From Emydura subglobosa (lineage: Eukaryota; Chordata; Testudines; Chelidae): a DNA stretch of 64,000 nucleotides. Of this stretch, positions 23,310-34,700 are shown piece by piece. A model generated the notes under the pieces. The model saw nothing but the letters and a program-made list of their open reading frames with translations. It was not told the origin of the DNA and did no database searches. The stretch is from contig ML680092.1 in NCBI GenBank assembly GCA_007922225.1, forward strand, positions 1,149,308 to 1,213,307, in the 5' to 3' direction. Both the position numbers and the translations under genes were made by a program. Position 1 is the stretch's first letter. Every line of letters starts with the position of its first letter.

Positions 23310-23504
23310 CTCCCTTCCCCTGTGATTTGCCTCCCCCCATGTCTGTGCTGAGGACCCCATCTGGGGGAGTCAGAATGACCCTGGACATATTGTTTTGCTT
23401 GCAGGGAAGCTCAGAAGCTGCTTGGGCTCCCAGAGGAGCCAGGAGGCTCCCAGTTTTGTGGTGGGGGCCAGATTGTTCTGACAGAGATCCCTGGGAGACC
23501 CCCC

Positions 23505-23800
23505 TCCAGGATGTTAAATCATAGCCACTTGTGGGACATCTTCCCCCGATCCAGTATAAAACCTTCTCTGGGATTTTAAACCATAGAGACCCCTAGCAGC
23601 TCCACCAGCATGTAAACCCCCTCGGGACTCCGAATCAGAGACCTTGCCAGTCCTCCCACAGTGTAATCCCTTCAGGACTCTAAATCCTAGCAACCTGCAG
23701 GTGACCTCCCAGACTCCTTCAGGACTCCAAACCCTCGAGACGCTGGGACGACATCCCAGAGTGTAACCCCTGCAGGAAACAAAATAATGGAGACTCCCCG
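23505..23800 (+). repeat. About 50-bp degenerate tandem repeat, six units
   Basis: Units resembling CCCTTCAGGACTCTAAATCC followed by an AGAGAC-like end recur at about 23,513, 23,573, 23,622, 23,675, 23,723 and 23,774. Confidence 0.6.
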
Positions 23801-23833
23801 GACATACTCGTAGACTGGAACATGCTCCTAGAG

Positions 23834-23948
23834 CAGTATTTTTCAGTGACTGGTCTGTGGACCGGCGCTGGTCCCTGATAGCTCCCAGACTCAGTTTAGG
23901 AAGGCAGCAATCCGGTCTGTGGTATCAAAAAGATGGAGAAACATGGCT
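23834..23948. mobile_element. hAT-like fragment
   Basis: Starts CAGTATTTTTCAGTGACTGG and continues TCTGTGGACCGGCGCTGGTCC-like, typical of hAT-derived MITEs. The right end (GGAGAAACATGGCTG) is a decayed complement of the left. No clear target duplication. Confidence 0.45.
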
Positions 23949-24754
23949 GTAGATAAGGACTGGTGCTAGCCCATTGGAGGCCCTAAGCAGGAATATCCCC
24001 CCTCCCCGACCATACTAAAACAGGCAAGTTCTTATCATAAAAAATGAGTGCGTGCACACATACCCAGATATCCTAAGCAATTGCTTAGTCTGCTTATGCC
24101 TAGCCCTGGCTCTGCCCTAGATCCTAATTCCCCAACCCATAACCATAGAGCTATGGGTAGTAACGGCTAGATCGGTTCTACATAGGTGGTCACACTAACC
24201 ATATTCCTATGGCTAAAGGCAGGTGGAGAAAACTGTCTCTATGGTTATTAGACTCCTTGAGGGTGCCTGGCAGACTAACCATAGAGACCCTGCCCTAGAG
24301 TTTCACCCAGGTGGCCTGCAGCCATAGATAATGCTAGTGCACTGGATGACATGATAGAGTGGACTAATGCCGGCAGCCACTCCAGCTATGGCCTCAGGCT
24401 GGCTGTGGGGATCAGTGTTCTATGGTCATGGAGCCCATGGTGGAGTGGGGGGAAGGGGCTGGTCCTGGAGGAAAACATGGGTGAGCAGAGTCAAACAGAA
24501 ATGAGGAGAGGGAAAAGGGAATCTATAGTATGCAAATAACTAAATGCATATTAACCAAATATGTAAATTGCTATTGCATACTTTTCACGAGATGTCTGGA
24601 TCTCTGGTCCCCTAGATATGGGTGTGGGTTTTCCTCCAGAGTGCCCTGGGTAGAGAAGGCCCTTCCCCCAGAGGTTACACCCATAGGGGAGGAATGCCCT
24701 CCCTCATACACGCTTTGTCTGCCTCCTGCTGAGGTTTAGCAGCGTGCTTCCCCA
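23949..24754. other. Intergenic stretch without recognised gene
   Basis: Contains TAACCATAGAG and its complement CTCTATGGTTA several times (24,130-24,290) and a probable interspersed-repeat piece around 23,960-24,120. No coding exon recognised. Confidence 0.4.
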
Positions 24755-26230
24755 TCATAGAAGATTAGGATTGGAAGGGACACCAGGAGGACATCTAATC
24801 CAACCCCCTGCTCAAAGCAGGACTAACCCCAACTAAATCATCCCAGGCAGAGCTTTGTCAAGCCCAGCCTTAAAAACGTCTGGAGATTCCACCACCTCCC
24901 TGAGTAACCCATTCTAGTGCTTCACCATCCTCCCAATAACATTTTTTTCCTAATATCCAACCTAGACCACCCCCATGGCAACTTGAGACCATTGCTCCTT
25001 GTTCTGTCATCCACTACCACTGAGAACAGCCTAGCTCCATCTCCCTAGAACCCCCCTTCAGGTAGTTGAAGAATGCTATCAATTCCCCCCCTCACTCTTC
25101 TCTTCTGCAGACTAAATAAGCCCAGTTCCCTCAGCCTCTCCTCATAAGTCTTGTGCTCCAGCCCCCAAATCAATTTTGTTGCCCTTCGCTGGACTCATTC
25201 CAGTATGTCCACATCCTTTTTGTAGTGTGGGACCCAAAACTGGACACAATACTCCAAATGCAGCCTCACCAATGCCGAATAGAGGGGAATAATCACTTCC
25301 CTCGATCTGCTGGCAATGCTCCTCCTAATGCAGCCCAATATGCCATTAGCCTTCTTGGCAACCAGGGCACACTGCTGACTCATATCCAGCTTCTTATCCA
25401 CTGTAACCCCCAGGTCCTTTTCTGCAGAACTGCTGCCTAGCCAGTCAGTCCCAGTCTGTAGCTGTGCATGGGATTCTTCCGTCCTTACAGCAGGACTCTG
25501 CACTTGTCCTTGTTGAACCTCATTAGATTTACTTTGGCCCAATCCTCCAATTTGCCTAGATCACTCTGTATCCTATCCCTATCCTCCAGGATATCTACCA
25601 CTCCCCTTAGCTTAGTGTCATTTGCAAACTTGCTGAGGGTGCAATCACCCTCCAGGCCATTAATGAAGATGTTGAACAAAACCAGCCCCAGCACCAACCC
25701 CTGGGGCACTCCACTTGTTACTGGCTGCCACCTAGACATTGAGCCATTGATTGCTACCCACTAAGCCCAATGATCCAGCCAGCTTCCTAACCACCTTATA
25801 GTCCATTCATCCAACCCATACTTCTTTAACTTGCAGGCAAGAATACTGTGGGAGCCCGTATCAAAAGCTTTGCTAAAGTCAAGGTACATCACATCCACTG
25901 CTTTCCCCACATCCACAGAGCCAGTCATTTCATCATAGAATGCAATCAGGTTGGTCAGGCATGACTTGCCCTTGGCAAATTCATGCTGACTGTTCCTGAT
26001 CACCTTCGTCTCCTCCAAGTGCCTCAAAATAGACTCCTTGAGGACCTGCTCCATGATTTTTCTGGGAACTGAGGTGAGGCTGTAGTTTCCTGAATCCTCC
26101 TTCTTCCCTGTTTTGAAGATGGGCACTATATTTGCCTTTTTCCAGTTGTCTGGGACCTCCCCGATCGCCACAAGTTTTTCAAAGGTAATGGCCAATGGCT
26201 CTGCAATCACATCAGCCTGATTATGCGTCA
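24755..26230 (-). mobile_element. CR1 LINE, 5'-truncated, about 1.5 kb
   Basis: Starting at its 3' end (24,755), the reverse strand encodes most of the CR1 reverse transcriptase in three slightly shifted open stretches: [19 protein letters not shown] at about 25,860-25,930, [10 protein letters not shown] in place of the FADD catalytic box at about 25,610-25,640, and [20 protein letters not shown] at about 25,270-25,340. Frames are broken between them, so it is dead. Confidence 0.85.
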
Positions 26231-26560
26231 AACACTCTCAAGGAAAGAGGCTCTAGTAGTGCATTATGCAACCAGTAGAGGGGCAGCAGCCCTTAGAGGG
26301 GAAAGGTCCCATGTCCCATTTCCCACCATTGAGCTAGGCAGTCCCCCTGCCCTGGGGCTGGATCAGAGCTGGTGCCCCTGATGCTTTGGACAGTCACTTT
26401 GCTCTCACTTCTGCCTCCCGTCCCGGAGTGACCCTGCCCAGCTCCATCTGGGACAGAGATTTACAGCTCCCCAACCCATCATGAATATGCAAGAGGAGGT
26501 GGATCTGAACTCTCCACCCTGCCTGCCCCAAAGAACTTAAATGTCCAGCCCTGCCCATGA
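26231..26560. other. Intergenic stretch upstream of zinc-finger gene 2
   Basis: No gene recognised. Contains AGAGGGGAAAGGTCCCATGTCCC, a phrase that also occurs in RUSF1 introns (37,810) and, in variant form, SLC5A2 introns (51,680), so it is a local dispersed repeat. Confidence 0.4.
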
Positions 26561-26600
26561 TGCATTGCGAAGGGAAACTGCATTTCCCAGAGTCCTTTGC
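26560..26600 (+). promoter_or_regulatory. Candidate ZNF143/SBS-type promoter element
   Basis: ACTGCATTTCCCAGAGTCC (26578-26596) matches most of the ACTACAATTCCCAGCATGC consensus recognised by ZNF143, which marks CpG promoters. It lies 130 bp upstream of the KRAB-A-like exon of zinc-finger gene 2. Binding is inferred. Confidence 0.45.
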
Positions 26601-26729
26601 AAAGGGGACAGAACTAAAAGTGGGACAGGATCCCAGCCCTCTCCTGTTCCCACCCCTTTCGTTCCTGCACAGACTCGCAGAGCGGCAGGTGCTGGAGCCT
26701 GAGTGGGAACCCTTCCCTTGTGGTTCCAG

Positions 26730-28451
26730 GCGCTGGTGAGGTGCAAGGGGCTGGCTGGGTGTGTCTCCCGGGAGGAGTGGAGGTTCCAGGGAGAAGGGCA
26801 GCGGCAGCTCTGCGGGGACGTCATGCAGGCGAATGACCAGACTCTGATCTCGCTGGGTGAGGAGCTGCTGCCCCTCGGGGATCAGGAGCTGGGCGGCTCT
26901 GAAGTGCCTAGAGCACTTTCAGCTCAGGACTCTTTCCCTTAACCCCTCCGATTTCTAGGGGATCAGCCCGGCAGCCTCCAGGCCCGGCAGCACAGAGACT
27001 CTCACCCCACAATGCAGATTCTGTCTCCCCTCCCTGCAGAGAGCCGAGCTGGGGTTAAAATCAGGGCGTGCTCCCTGCCCTGAGTGCTGGGGGGAGAGTT
27101 TACCCAGCGCCGTCCCGCCTGTTTCCATCCCCTGAGCTGGATCACCTGACCCCGACCCAGCTGCGATCTCCTGGATGGAGCGAGGGGACGAGCCGAGGGA
27201 CCCGGATCTCCAGGGCGCCGGGGAAAGAGACATCCCTGGAGGCGCCCGCACAGGTGAGGAATGAGCAACCCCAGCTCAGGGACTGGCCGGGAGTGAAGAG
27301 GAAAAGCTGGGATCCCAGCACAGCCAGCGGGAGCCCCGCACCCAGCTCGGTCTCCTCTCGCTCAGTAGCGTCCCCAGCAGGTCCCTGTCCTCATGGCAGG
27401 CATCACTCCCTGCTCCCACCCCTGGCAGGAGCCCTCTCCCAGCCTTTCTCTAGGGGCTCAGCTGGGATGTTGGGGGCAGACCCAGCCCATCCTCTCCCCT
27501 CCGGGGAAGGGTTTTGGGGGATTTGCTTCCTGTCCATCAGGTTTTTCTGCTCAGCGACAAACCCCTTTGCCACTCCTTCTTTCCCCATGCGTAGAACAAG
27601 GCCCTGCTGGATTTTCTCTCTCTCTCCCAGCAGGTGCCAGGACAGAGGAGAGCCACCAGCAGGCAGAGTCTGTGGGAGTGGAGCCACTTGGAAAGTCCCA
27701 GAGCCCCGAGCAGGGGCAGAGTCAGGGTGCAGCAGGCCGGCCCTACCAGTGCCCTGAGTGCGGGAAGAGCTTTGCCCGCAGCACCCTCCTGATCCGGCAC
27801 CAACGGATCCACACGGGCGAGAAGCCCTACAAGTGCGGGGAATGTGGGAAGAGCTTCTACCAGAGCTCCAACCTGGCGCAGCACTGGCGCACCCACACCG
27901 AGGAGAAACCTTACGGCTGCCCTGACTGTGGGCGCGGCTTCCGCCACAACGCCCACCTGGCGCAACACCGGCGCACCCACACTGGCGAGCGCCCCTTCCC
28001 CTGCCCCCAGTGCGGCAAGGCCTTCAGCCAGCGCTCCAACCTGCTGCAGCACCGGCGCACCCACACCGGCGAGCGCCCCTTCATCTGCACCCAGTGCGGG
28101 AAGGGCTTCGGCGACAGCTCCAACCTGCTGCAACACCTGCGCACCCACACGGCAGAGAGACCCTATCCGTGCCCAGAGTGCGGGCGCAGCTTCCGCCATG
28201 GCAAGCACCTGACCCAGCACCGCTCTCTGCACACGGGCCAGAAATCCCACCGCTGCCCGGACTGCGGGAAGGGCTTCAACTGGAGCTCCCACCTTGCCCA
28301 GCACCGGCGTGTCCACACAGGCGAGCGGCCCTACCAGTGCTCCCAGTGCGGGAAAGCATTCACCCAGAGATCCAACCTGCTGCAGCACCAGGCCCTCCAC
28401 CGCCCTGCCCAAGGCCTGGCTGAGCAGATGCAGATGAGCCATGTGGCTTAG
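26730..28451 (+). CDS. C2H2 zinc-finger protein, 8 fingers, KRAB A/B exons
   Basis: Probable nuclear DNA-binding repressor-type protein. Exon 26730-26856 (after GTGGTTCCAG) encodes a degraded KRAB A box. Its second half [15 protein letters not shown] then DVMQAN is recognisable, but the usual VTFEDVAVYF start reads [10 protein letters not shown] and the ENY-type tyrosine is lost. Exon 27137-27253 (after CATCCCCTGAG; 27161 is an in-phase alternative) encodes the B box [18 protein letters not shown]. Exon 27634-28451 carries eight C2H2 fingers with TGEKP/TGERP linkers, then a short tail ending QMQMSHVA. Phases agree (1,1). The true 5' start exon was not found; if none exists, the ATG at 27175 could serve. 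It shares exon plan and linker text with the gene at 19,729, so the two are likely tandem duplicates. Confidence 0.82.
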
Positions 28452-28681
28452 GGACTGCCGGGGTCAGACGTCATGCCGGAGAGGGGGGAGACCTGCCCCT
28501 CAGCAAACATTGGGATGCCTGGGGTTAGAGGTCAGACCCTGTCAGACACCAGGGACTCCCCCACAGCATGGACAGCTCAACTGGACTCCACATGGACATG
28601 TTGCGAAGGGATGGGGGGCGTAGACTGAACAGGCTCCCTGGGGGGAGTTATTTGCTGGAGAGGGGAGCAGGGGACTTTATT

Positions 28682-28687
28682 AATAAA
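28682..28687 (+). terminator. Polyadenylation signal of zinc-finger gene 2
   Basis: AATAAA 230 bp after the stop codon at 28,451, followed by a GT-rich downstream element. Confidence 0.75.
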
Positions 28688-28705
28688 GGGTGTAAAATAA
28701 GTACG

Positions 28706-28751
28706 CTTGTGTGTGTGTGTGTATGCTTGTGTGTGTGTGCATGTGTGTGCA
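28706..28751 (+). repeat. (TG)n microsatellite
   Basis: Interrupted GT dinucleotide run just past the zinc-finger gene 2 polyadenylation signal. It may act as the GU-rich downstream element. Confidence 0.85.
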
Positions 28752-28812
28752 TCGCTTCCACCTGCTGGAGAGAATCGGGGCTATGTGTGTGGATCCCTGC
28801 TGTCCCCTAGTG

Positions 28813-29200
28813 CAGTGATTCTCAATGTGGGGCTAGGCAGAGGTCTTCCAGGGAGTACATCAGCTCAGCTAGATATTTGCCTACATTTACAACAGACCGC
28901 ATCAAAAGCACTAGCGAAGTCAGTACAAACTAAAGTTCCACAGTCACTGATGTGTTTATACTGCTCTGTGTACTATACACTGAAATACAAGTACAATATT
29001 TATATTCCAATTGGTTTATTTTGTAATTATATGGTAGCAATGAGAAAGTGAGTAATTTTTAGTGGGCTGTGACACTTTTGCTTTTTTATGTCTGATTTTT
29101 GCAAGCAAGTAGTTTGCAAGTGAGGTGAAATTTGGGGGTGCACGAGACAAATCAGACTCCTGAAAGGGGTCCAGTAGTTGGAAAAGGTTGAGAATCACTG
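28813..29200. mobile_element. hAT-type MITE with 13-bp TIRs and target duplication
   Basis: Bounded by CAGTGATTCTCAA on the left and its exact complement TTGAGAATCACTG on the right. The flanks share CCTAGTG (28806-28812 and 29201-29207), a near-8-bp target duplication as for hAT elements. 388 bp, AT-rich, no coding capacity. Confidence 0.85.
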
Positions 29201-30780
29201 CCTAGTGGCGTAAATGAGCTCAGCTACCCGTGCAACTTTGTATCTAAGTGAGAATACCAGATGTTTTTCCCCTCTCACAAAACCCTCCTGGCCATTTCAC
29301 CATCAATCTGCTTGAAATCCAGATGGCGAGCACAACAGCTTTTATCCTAGAGGAAATACCAGCCCCAAGGAAGGACAAAATCCAGCTGCTGGCGAGGAAG
29401 AAAGCACTGTCTGCACCCTGTGCCACAGCCCACCCAGAGCCAGGGATCGACCCTCCAAGTCCTGGCATCCATCCCCTGCTCTAATCCACTAAATCCTGCT
29501 CCCCTCCCAGAGCCAGGGATTGAACACAGCACTCTTCCCCAGAGTGCTAAAGACACGAATTCAGAGCAGCTGCATGCCTCTTCCAGAGGCACTGGGGCTT
29601 TCACAGAGTGGGAGGCCCTGGAGCCATCTAGCTCCGTTTCCAGGGTGGTGAGAGATATGCAAATCTCCCCTCCCAACCTGTTAACTCCCTGAGTAATTTT
29701 GGATCTGGTCTGTTTTTCAGTGTAATGTGGTAACGACTGGGAATTGGCCCCTTGGCTGAAATCAGTCACCCTACGTGCTGGCTTTTCTGGTATGCTCCTC
29801 ATACAACACAACAGAGGTCCGGATCTCAGTCAGTGACTGTGCAGCACCTGGCACAATGGGGGCCCTGATCTTGGTTGGGGTTTGACTGAAGTGGGGGCAG
29901 AAGTGAGGGACCCAGCTGGGGGAGTATTTTGTTGGCGTGGGGGCTGAGGGACCCAGCTGAGTGTCCAGTGCAGCCTAGATAAGCAGTGAAACACATGCCC
30001 CTCCAGCTAATAGCAATTGAAGAATCCTCTCTGCCCCATCTCAGGGGCCTCTAACCATTCCCTGTGGGCTGGCACCTGTGCTTTCATACATGCAACGCCT
30101 CCCTCTGGCAGCTGGCCTGTGTAGTGGATAACAACCCACTGCTGCTACCAGCAAAGGGGTGACTCCATTCAGAGCTGATGGGCATGGGCAGTCGTCCCGA
30201 AAGGATAACAACCTGCTGCTGCTGCTGCTGCTGCTTGGCTCAAAGAGGAGAGAGCTGGGCTGGGCTGTCCTCTCCTCCCAAAAGCTTTGAATTCATTAGT
30301 GCTGGTGGCTCTGCACAGGGGCCTGCTCTACATGGAAGATAACAGTTTGCTATGGCTGTCTGCAAGTGGCATTACTGCACCTCAAGTGGCAGTGTGTTGT
30401 GATGTGGAAGGGAAGGCCCTGGGATAAACCCCAGTGAGGACTGTTCTGCTGTGTGCTGGCAGCCCTTGCAGATGTTAGGGGGATGCTCAGCGCTGCTGCC
30501 AATGGGGTGCTGCTGATTAGCAGCCACATAACCCACATGGACCTCAGGTTGCTGGCTCTGTTGGGGGCAGGTTTGTACAGCTCCAAGCGTGGCCCCTGCA
30601 CATCCTGGAGGCTCAGCACCCTGGCTGTCTGCTGGGGAGGGGGATAACTCCCTATCCCCATACACTGCCCCTTGTATCCCCCTACACCCCCATCTCTCTC
30701 TATCCCCATACACCCTTGGTATCTCTCTCCAGCTATCCCCTCCTCCTCCCACCATCACACCGCCCCTCTCCCACAAACCT
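29201..30780. other. Intergenic interval before RUSF1
   Basis: No gene recognised. Holds minus-strand MIR-head pieces (29,410-29,530), an L2/MIR-like tail (29,825-29,880, GTGCAGCACCTGGCACAATG) and a CTG run at 30,213-30,234. A repeated phrase, GATAACAACC...CTGCTG, occurs at 30,127, 30,205 and, decayed, 30,340. Confidence 0.5.
30213..30234 (+). repeat. (CTG)7 run
   Basis: Seven perfect CTG units in intergenic DNA. Confidence 0.85.
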
Positions 30781-30859
30781 GCCCCAGGGACCCAGCATGC
30801 GGCGGGACTGGAGCGAGAATCCGGCTCTGCACACACCCATCCAGCCCCCAGGCTGGGGC

Positions 30860-31057
30860 GCTCCCGACAGGGACTACATCCCCCACAATGCGCTGCGCGG
30901 GGAGTGGCGCTGTGTGTACTACACGTCCCACAATGCCCTGCTCCGGGGAACTGCGGGGCGGTTTACAACTCCGCTACGTGGCGCGGAGGACTTGGAGTTC
31001 GTGCCGCCTGCCCGGCCGCGTGGGGGCGAGTGGCGCTGCTCCCGGCCCCCTGCCCAG
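30860..31057 (+). promoter_or_regulatory. RUSF1: RUSF1 promoter and non-coding first exon with two ZNF143-like sites
   Basis: ACTACATCCCCCACAATGC (30873-30891) and ACTACACGTCCCACAATGC (30918-30936) are 45 bp apart and both resemble the ZNF143/SBS consensus. CpG-rich sequence follows, ending at the donor TGCCCAG|GTAGGT (31058). The next exon starts at 31,691 and holds the start codon. The transcription start is inferred to lie within this span. Confidence 0.6.
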
Positions 31058-31129
31058 GTAGGTGCGGGGAGTCGGGGCCCCGGGGTCTGTCCCGGCCTGG
31101 AAGGGGAGCGGGGCCGGGCAGCCGGGCTG

Positions 31130-31690
31130 CGGGTGTGTGTGTGTGTGTGTAAGCAAGCGCCACTCATCGACCCCCCCAGCAGTGGATTTGTCGCTGTGAC
31201 GTGTGCAGGCAGCCTGGTACACCGGAGGCGTCTGTCACATGCAGGCTGCACACCGCGTGTAACACACACACAGCATGTAATACACAGTGTAATGCACACG
31301 TCACAGGCACACACAGCATGTAACGCTCACATGTAGTGTAACATACACACGCACACAGTGCAACACACACTGTAACGTGCACACACAGAGTGTGTCATAC
31401 AGAGCGTAATGCGCGCACGCAGAGCAACACATACAGCATATGACATGCATGCACACAAAATGTGTAGCAAACACACACTAATGCATGCACTGAGTGTAAC
31501 ACACACATAGGCTGCGCACACACACACACACACTGTAGCATGCCCATGGTATGTAAAACACTGACTGTATGTGCACACAGAGTGTAACACTGTGAGCATG
31601 TGTAGACTTTGCATTACACTGTGTTTGTGTGCTGTGTGTATATTTGACATTGTGTGTGTGTGCACTCAGTACGCTGTGTTCTCTTCTCAG
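31130..31690. repeat. CA/TG-rich degenerate repeat in RUSF1 intron 1
   Basis: A (GT)n run at 31,133-31,150 is followed by about 300 bp of CA-rich sequence in which GTGTAACACACAC-like words recur. It flips to TG-rich from about 31,590. Confidence 0.75.
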
Positions 31691-31750
31691 GCCCATGCAC
31701 TCCTGCTCCCCTCCTGTCTAGTCCCTCTTTCCTCAACCCCTGCTCCAGCC

Positions 31751-34700
31751 ATGCCAAGCCTGGGGGTGCAGCCCCTCTGCACGGAGCAGTACGGCTCCCG
31801 CGGTGCCCAGTACTACCTGCCTTCACCTGACGGGTGCCTGAGCTGTGTGGGGGATGAGCCAGGACGCGTGGGATGGCGCTCGCTAAGAGAGATCTTCATG
31901 GTGAGATGGGAGGGTCAGGGACTAGGCGGCAGGTTGCCCTGTGGAGGTCAGAGGGCAAAGATGGGGAGCGCATGGGCAAGCCGGGGGGCTGATGGGTAAT
32001 TCAGAGGAGAGCAGGGGAAAGGGGGTTCAGAAGTCAGAGGGGTATATTGGGGGGACATGAGGGATCAGGGTAGGGGGCACAGATTGGGAAGGGGGCTCAG
32101 CCAGGATGCATCTGAGTGGGGAGGGGTCAGAGATTATGGAAGTGAGCTGAGGGTGATAAGGGGAGTAGAGGGAGGGAGATGAGAGGAAGGCAGATTGGGA
32201 GGTTCAGAGGTACTTGTGAGGGGGGGAGGGCGGGGCATGCTGGTGACTGGGTGGGGACGTCAGGGAGTGCTGTGTGGTCTCTGACTCCTAGGGACAAAGG
32301 TCCTTGTTCTGCTCACCCCTGCCCCCCCTTTTCTCCACTGTAGTCCGTGTTTCTGCCCCAGGGATACCCCGAGAGCGTGAGCCAAGATTACCTACGCTAC
32401 CAGATATGGGACACCGTACAGGTGAGGCGCTGAAGAGAGGGAGACCTACCCCAGATCTGGGGGAGGAGGAGACCCTGGGGGGATGAGGGGATCCAGCCCC
32501 AGACTTCGGAGATTGCAGGTGCTCTGGGGGTTAAGAGAACCCAGCTCCAGCCCTGAAGGTATTGGGTGACCCCTGTTGCTTAGCAGTGGGATTTGGGAGG
32601 TCAGAGTGCAGTGGGGTGCTGCCCAGCCTCCCTCTTTATGGTACTGGGGTGTGTGGGGGACTGGCTGAGAGCAAAAGGGTGTGATGGGAGTAATGGCAGG
32701 CACTGGGAAGCCAGGGATCGGGAAATGTTGGCCAGGGTACCCACCCCTTCAGTGGTGCCCCAGGAGTCACTGCCTCCCCTGTTTTCCCCAGGCCTTTGCC
32801 AGCAGCATCACAGGGGTGCTGGCCACACAGGCTGTGCTGAAGGGTGTGGGCGTGGGGGACCACACTTCAACTGTCACTGCAGCAACAGTCACCTGGATAC
32901 TCAAAGGTGAGACACAACCTCCTGAATCTCCCTGACCCATCCTGCCCTGGGGACCCCCCCCCCCCCCCCCACTCAAAATCCCTACCTGCAATCCCACAAT
33001 CGAAGAAGGCCATACTGGTTAAAAACTGACCTGTTTTAGCGGGGAAGTGAAGACATCTATAAAAAAGTATAAAAATAACACACAATGAATGGAAGAAAGG
33101 GGAACCTGATAACAATGATTGTCAATTAGAAGCTAGGAGTTGCAGAAAAATGATAAAGGAAACAAAGAGACACAAGGAGACATCTATGGCCAGCAGAGTT
33201 AAGGACAGCAAGAAGGAGTTTTCTAAGTATATTAGGAAGAAAAAGAATTGTGACGGGTATTGGTCCATGATGGCATCAAAATAGTAGAATTAACAATAAT
33301 AGTGCAGAAAAGGCAGAAGTGTTCAATAAATGTTTTTGTTCTGTGTCTGGGGAAAAACAGATGATGTAGTCATATCATATAATAACACTTTTTCCATTCC
33401 ACTAGTATCACTGAAGGATGTTAAACAGCAGCTAGTAAAGTTAGACATTTTAAAATCAGCAGGTCCAGATAACTTGCATCAAAGAGTTTTAAAAGAGCTG
33501 GCTGAGAAGCTCTCTGGACCATTGATGCTGATTTTCAATAAGCCTTGGAGCACTGGAGAAATTCCAGAAGAGTGGACAACAACTAATGTGTCAATATTTT
33601 AAAAGGATAAACCGGATGACCTGGGTAATTAATGGCCTGTCAGCCTGATATTGACTCCAGCCAAGATCATGGATCAGCTAATACGGGACTCCATTAATGA
33701 AGCATTAAAGGAGGCTAATATAATTCATGTCAATCTGTATGGATTTATGGAAAATAGGTCCTGTCAAACTAACTTGCTCACTTTGTTTTGGATAAGATTA
33801 CAAGTTTGATAAAGGTAACAGTGTTGATGTAATACGTTTAGACTTCTGTAAGACTTTTCACTTGGTACCACATAACATTTTGATTAAAAAACTAGAATGA
33901 TATAAAATGAACATGGCCCACATTAAATGGATTGAAAACTGGCTAACAGATAGATCTCAGAATGTGCCTGTGAATGGGGAATCACCACTGATTGGGTGTG
34001 TTGCTAGTGGCATGCTGCAGAGGTTGGTTTCTGGCCCTTTGCTTTTAAAATTTGCATGAATGACTTGCCAGAAAACATAAAGTCATCGCTCAGGACACAA
34101 AGTATGGGGAGTGGTAAATAAAGAAGAAGACAGGTCACTGATGCAGAGTGATCTGTCATGCTCTGTTGAGCTGGGCTCAGGGAAACAATATGCGTTTTAA
34201 TATGACTAAATATATGCGTATAGGAACAAAGAATGTCGCCTACAATTATGGGCTGGGGGACTCTATCCTGAGAAGCAGTGACTGAAAAAGATTTGGAGTT
34301 CCTGGTGGAGAATCAGCTGAATGTGAGCTCCCAGTGTGACACGGTGGCAAAAGAAGTAATGTGATCCTGGGATGCGTAAACAGGAATCTTGAGTAGGAGG
34401 AGAGAGGTTATTTTACCTCTGGATTTGGCACTGGTGTGACCGCTGCTGGAATACTGTGTCCAGTTCTGGAACCCACAATTCACCACGAATGTCAATCAAT
34501 TCGAGAGGGTCAGAGAAGAGTCACAAGGATGATTAAAGGATTAGAAAACTTGCCTTATAGTGACAGACTCAAGGAGCTCCATCTAATTGGTTTAACAAAG
34601 AGAAGGTTAAGAGGTGACTTGACCACAGTCTATAAGTACCTCCATGGGGAACGAGTATTTAATAATGGACTCTTCAGTCAAGCAGAGAAAGGTCTAACAT

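Larger units (their letters stand above)
22189..23330 (+). other. Probable 3' UTR of zinc-finger gene 1
   Basis: No other polyadenylation signal occurs between the stop at 22,188 and 23,304, so this stretch is taken as the 3' UTR. It contains a MIR-type SINE (about 22,258-22,530). Splice-like sites near 23,069 leave open an additional small exon, but I recognise no protein. Confidence 0.4.
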
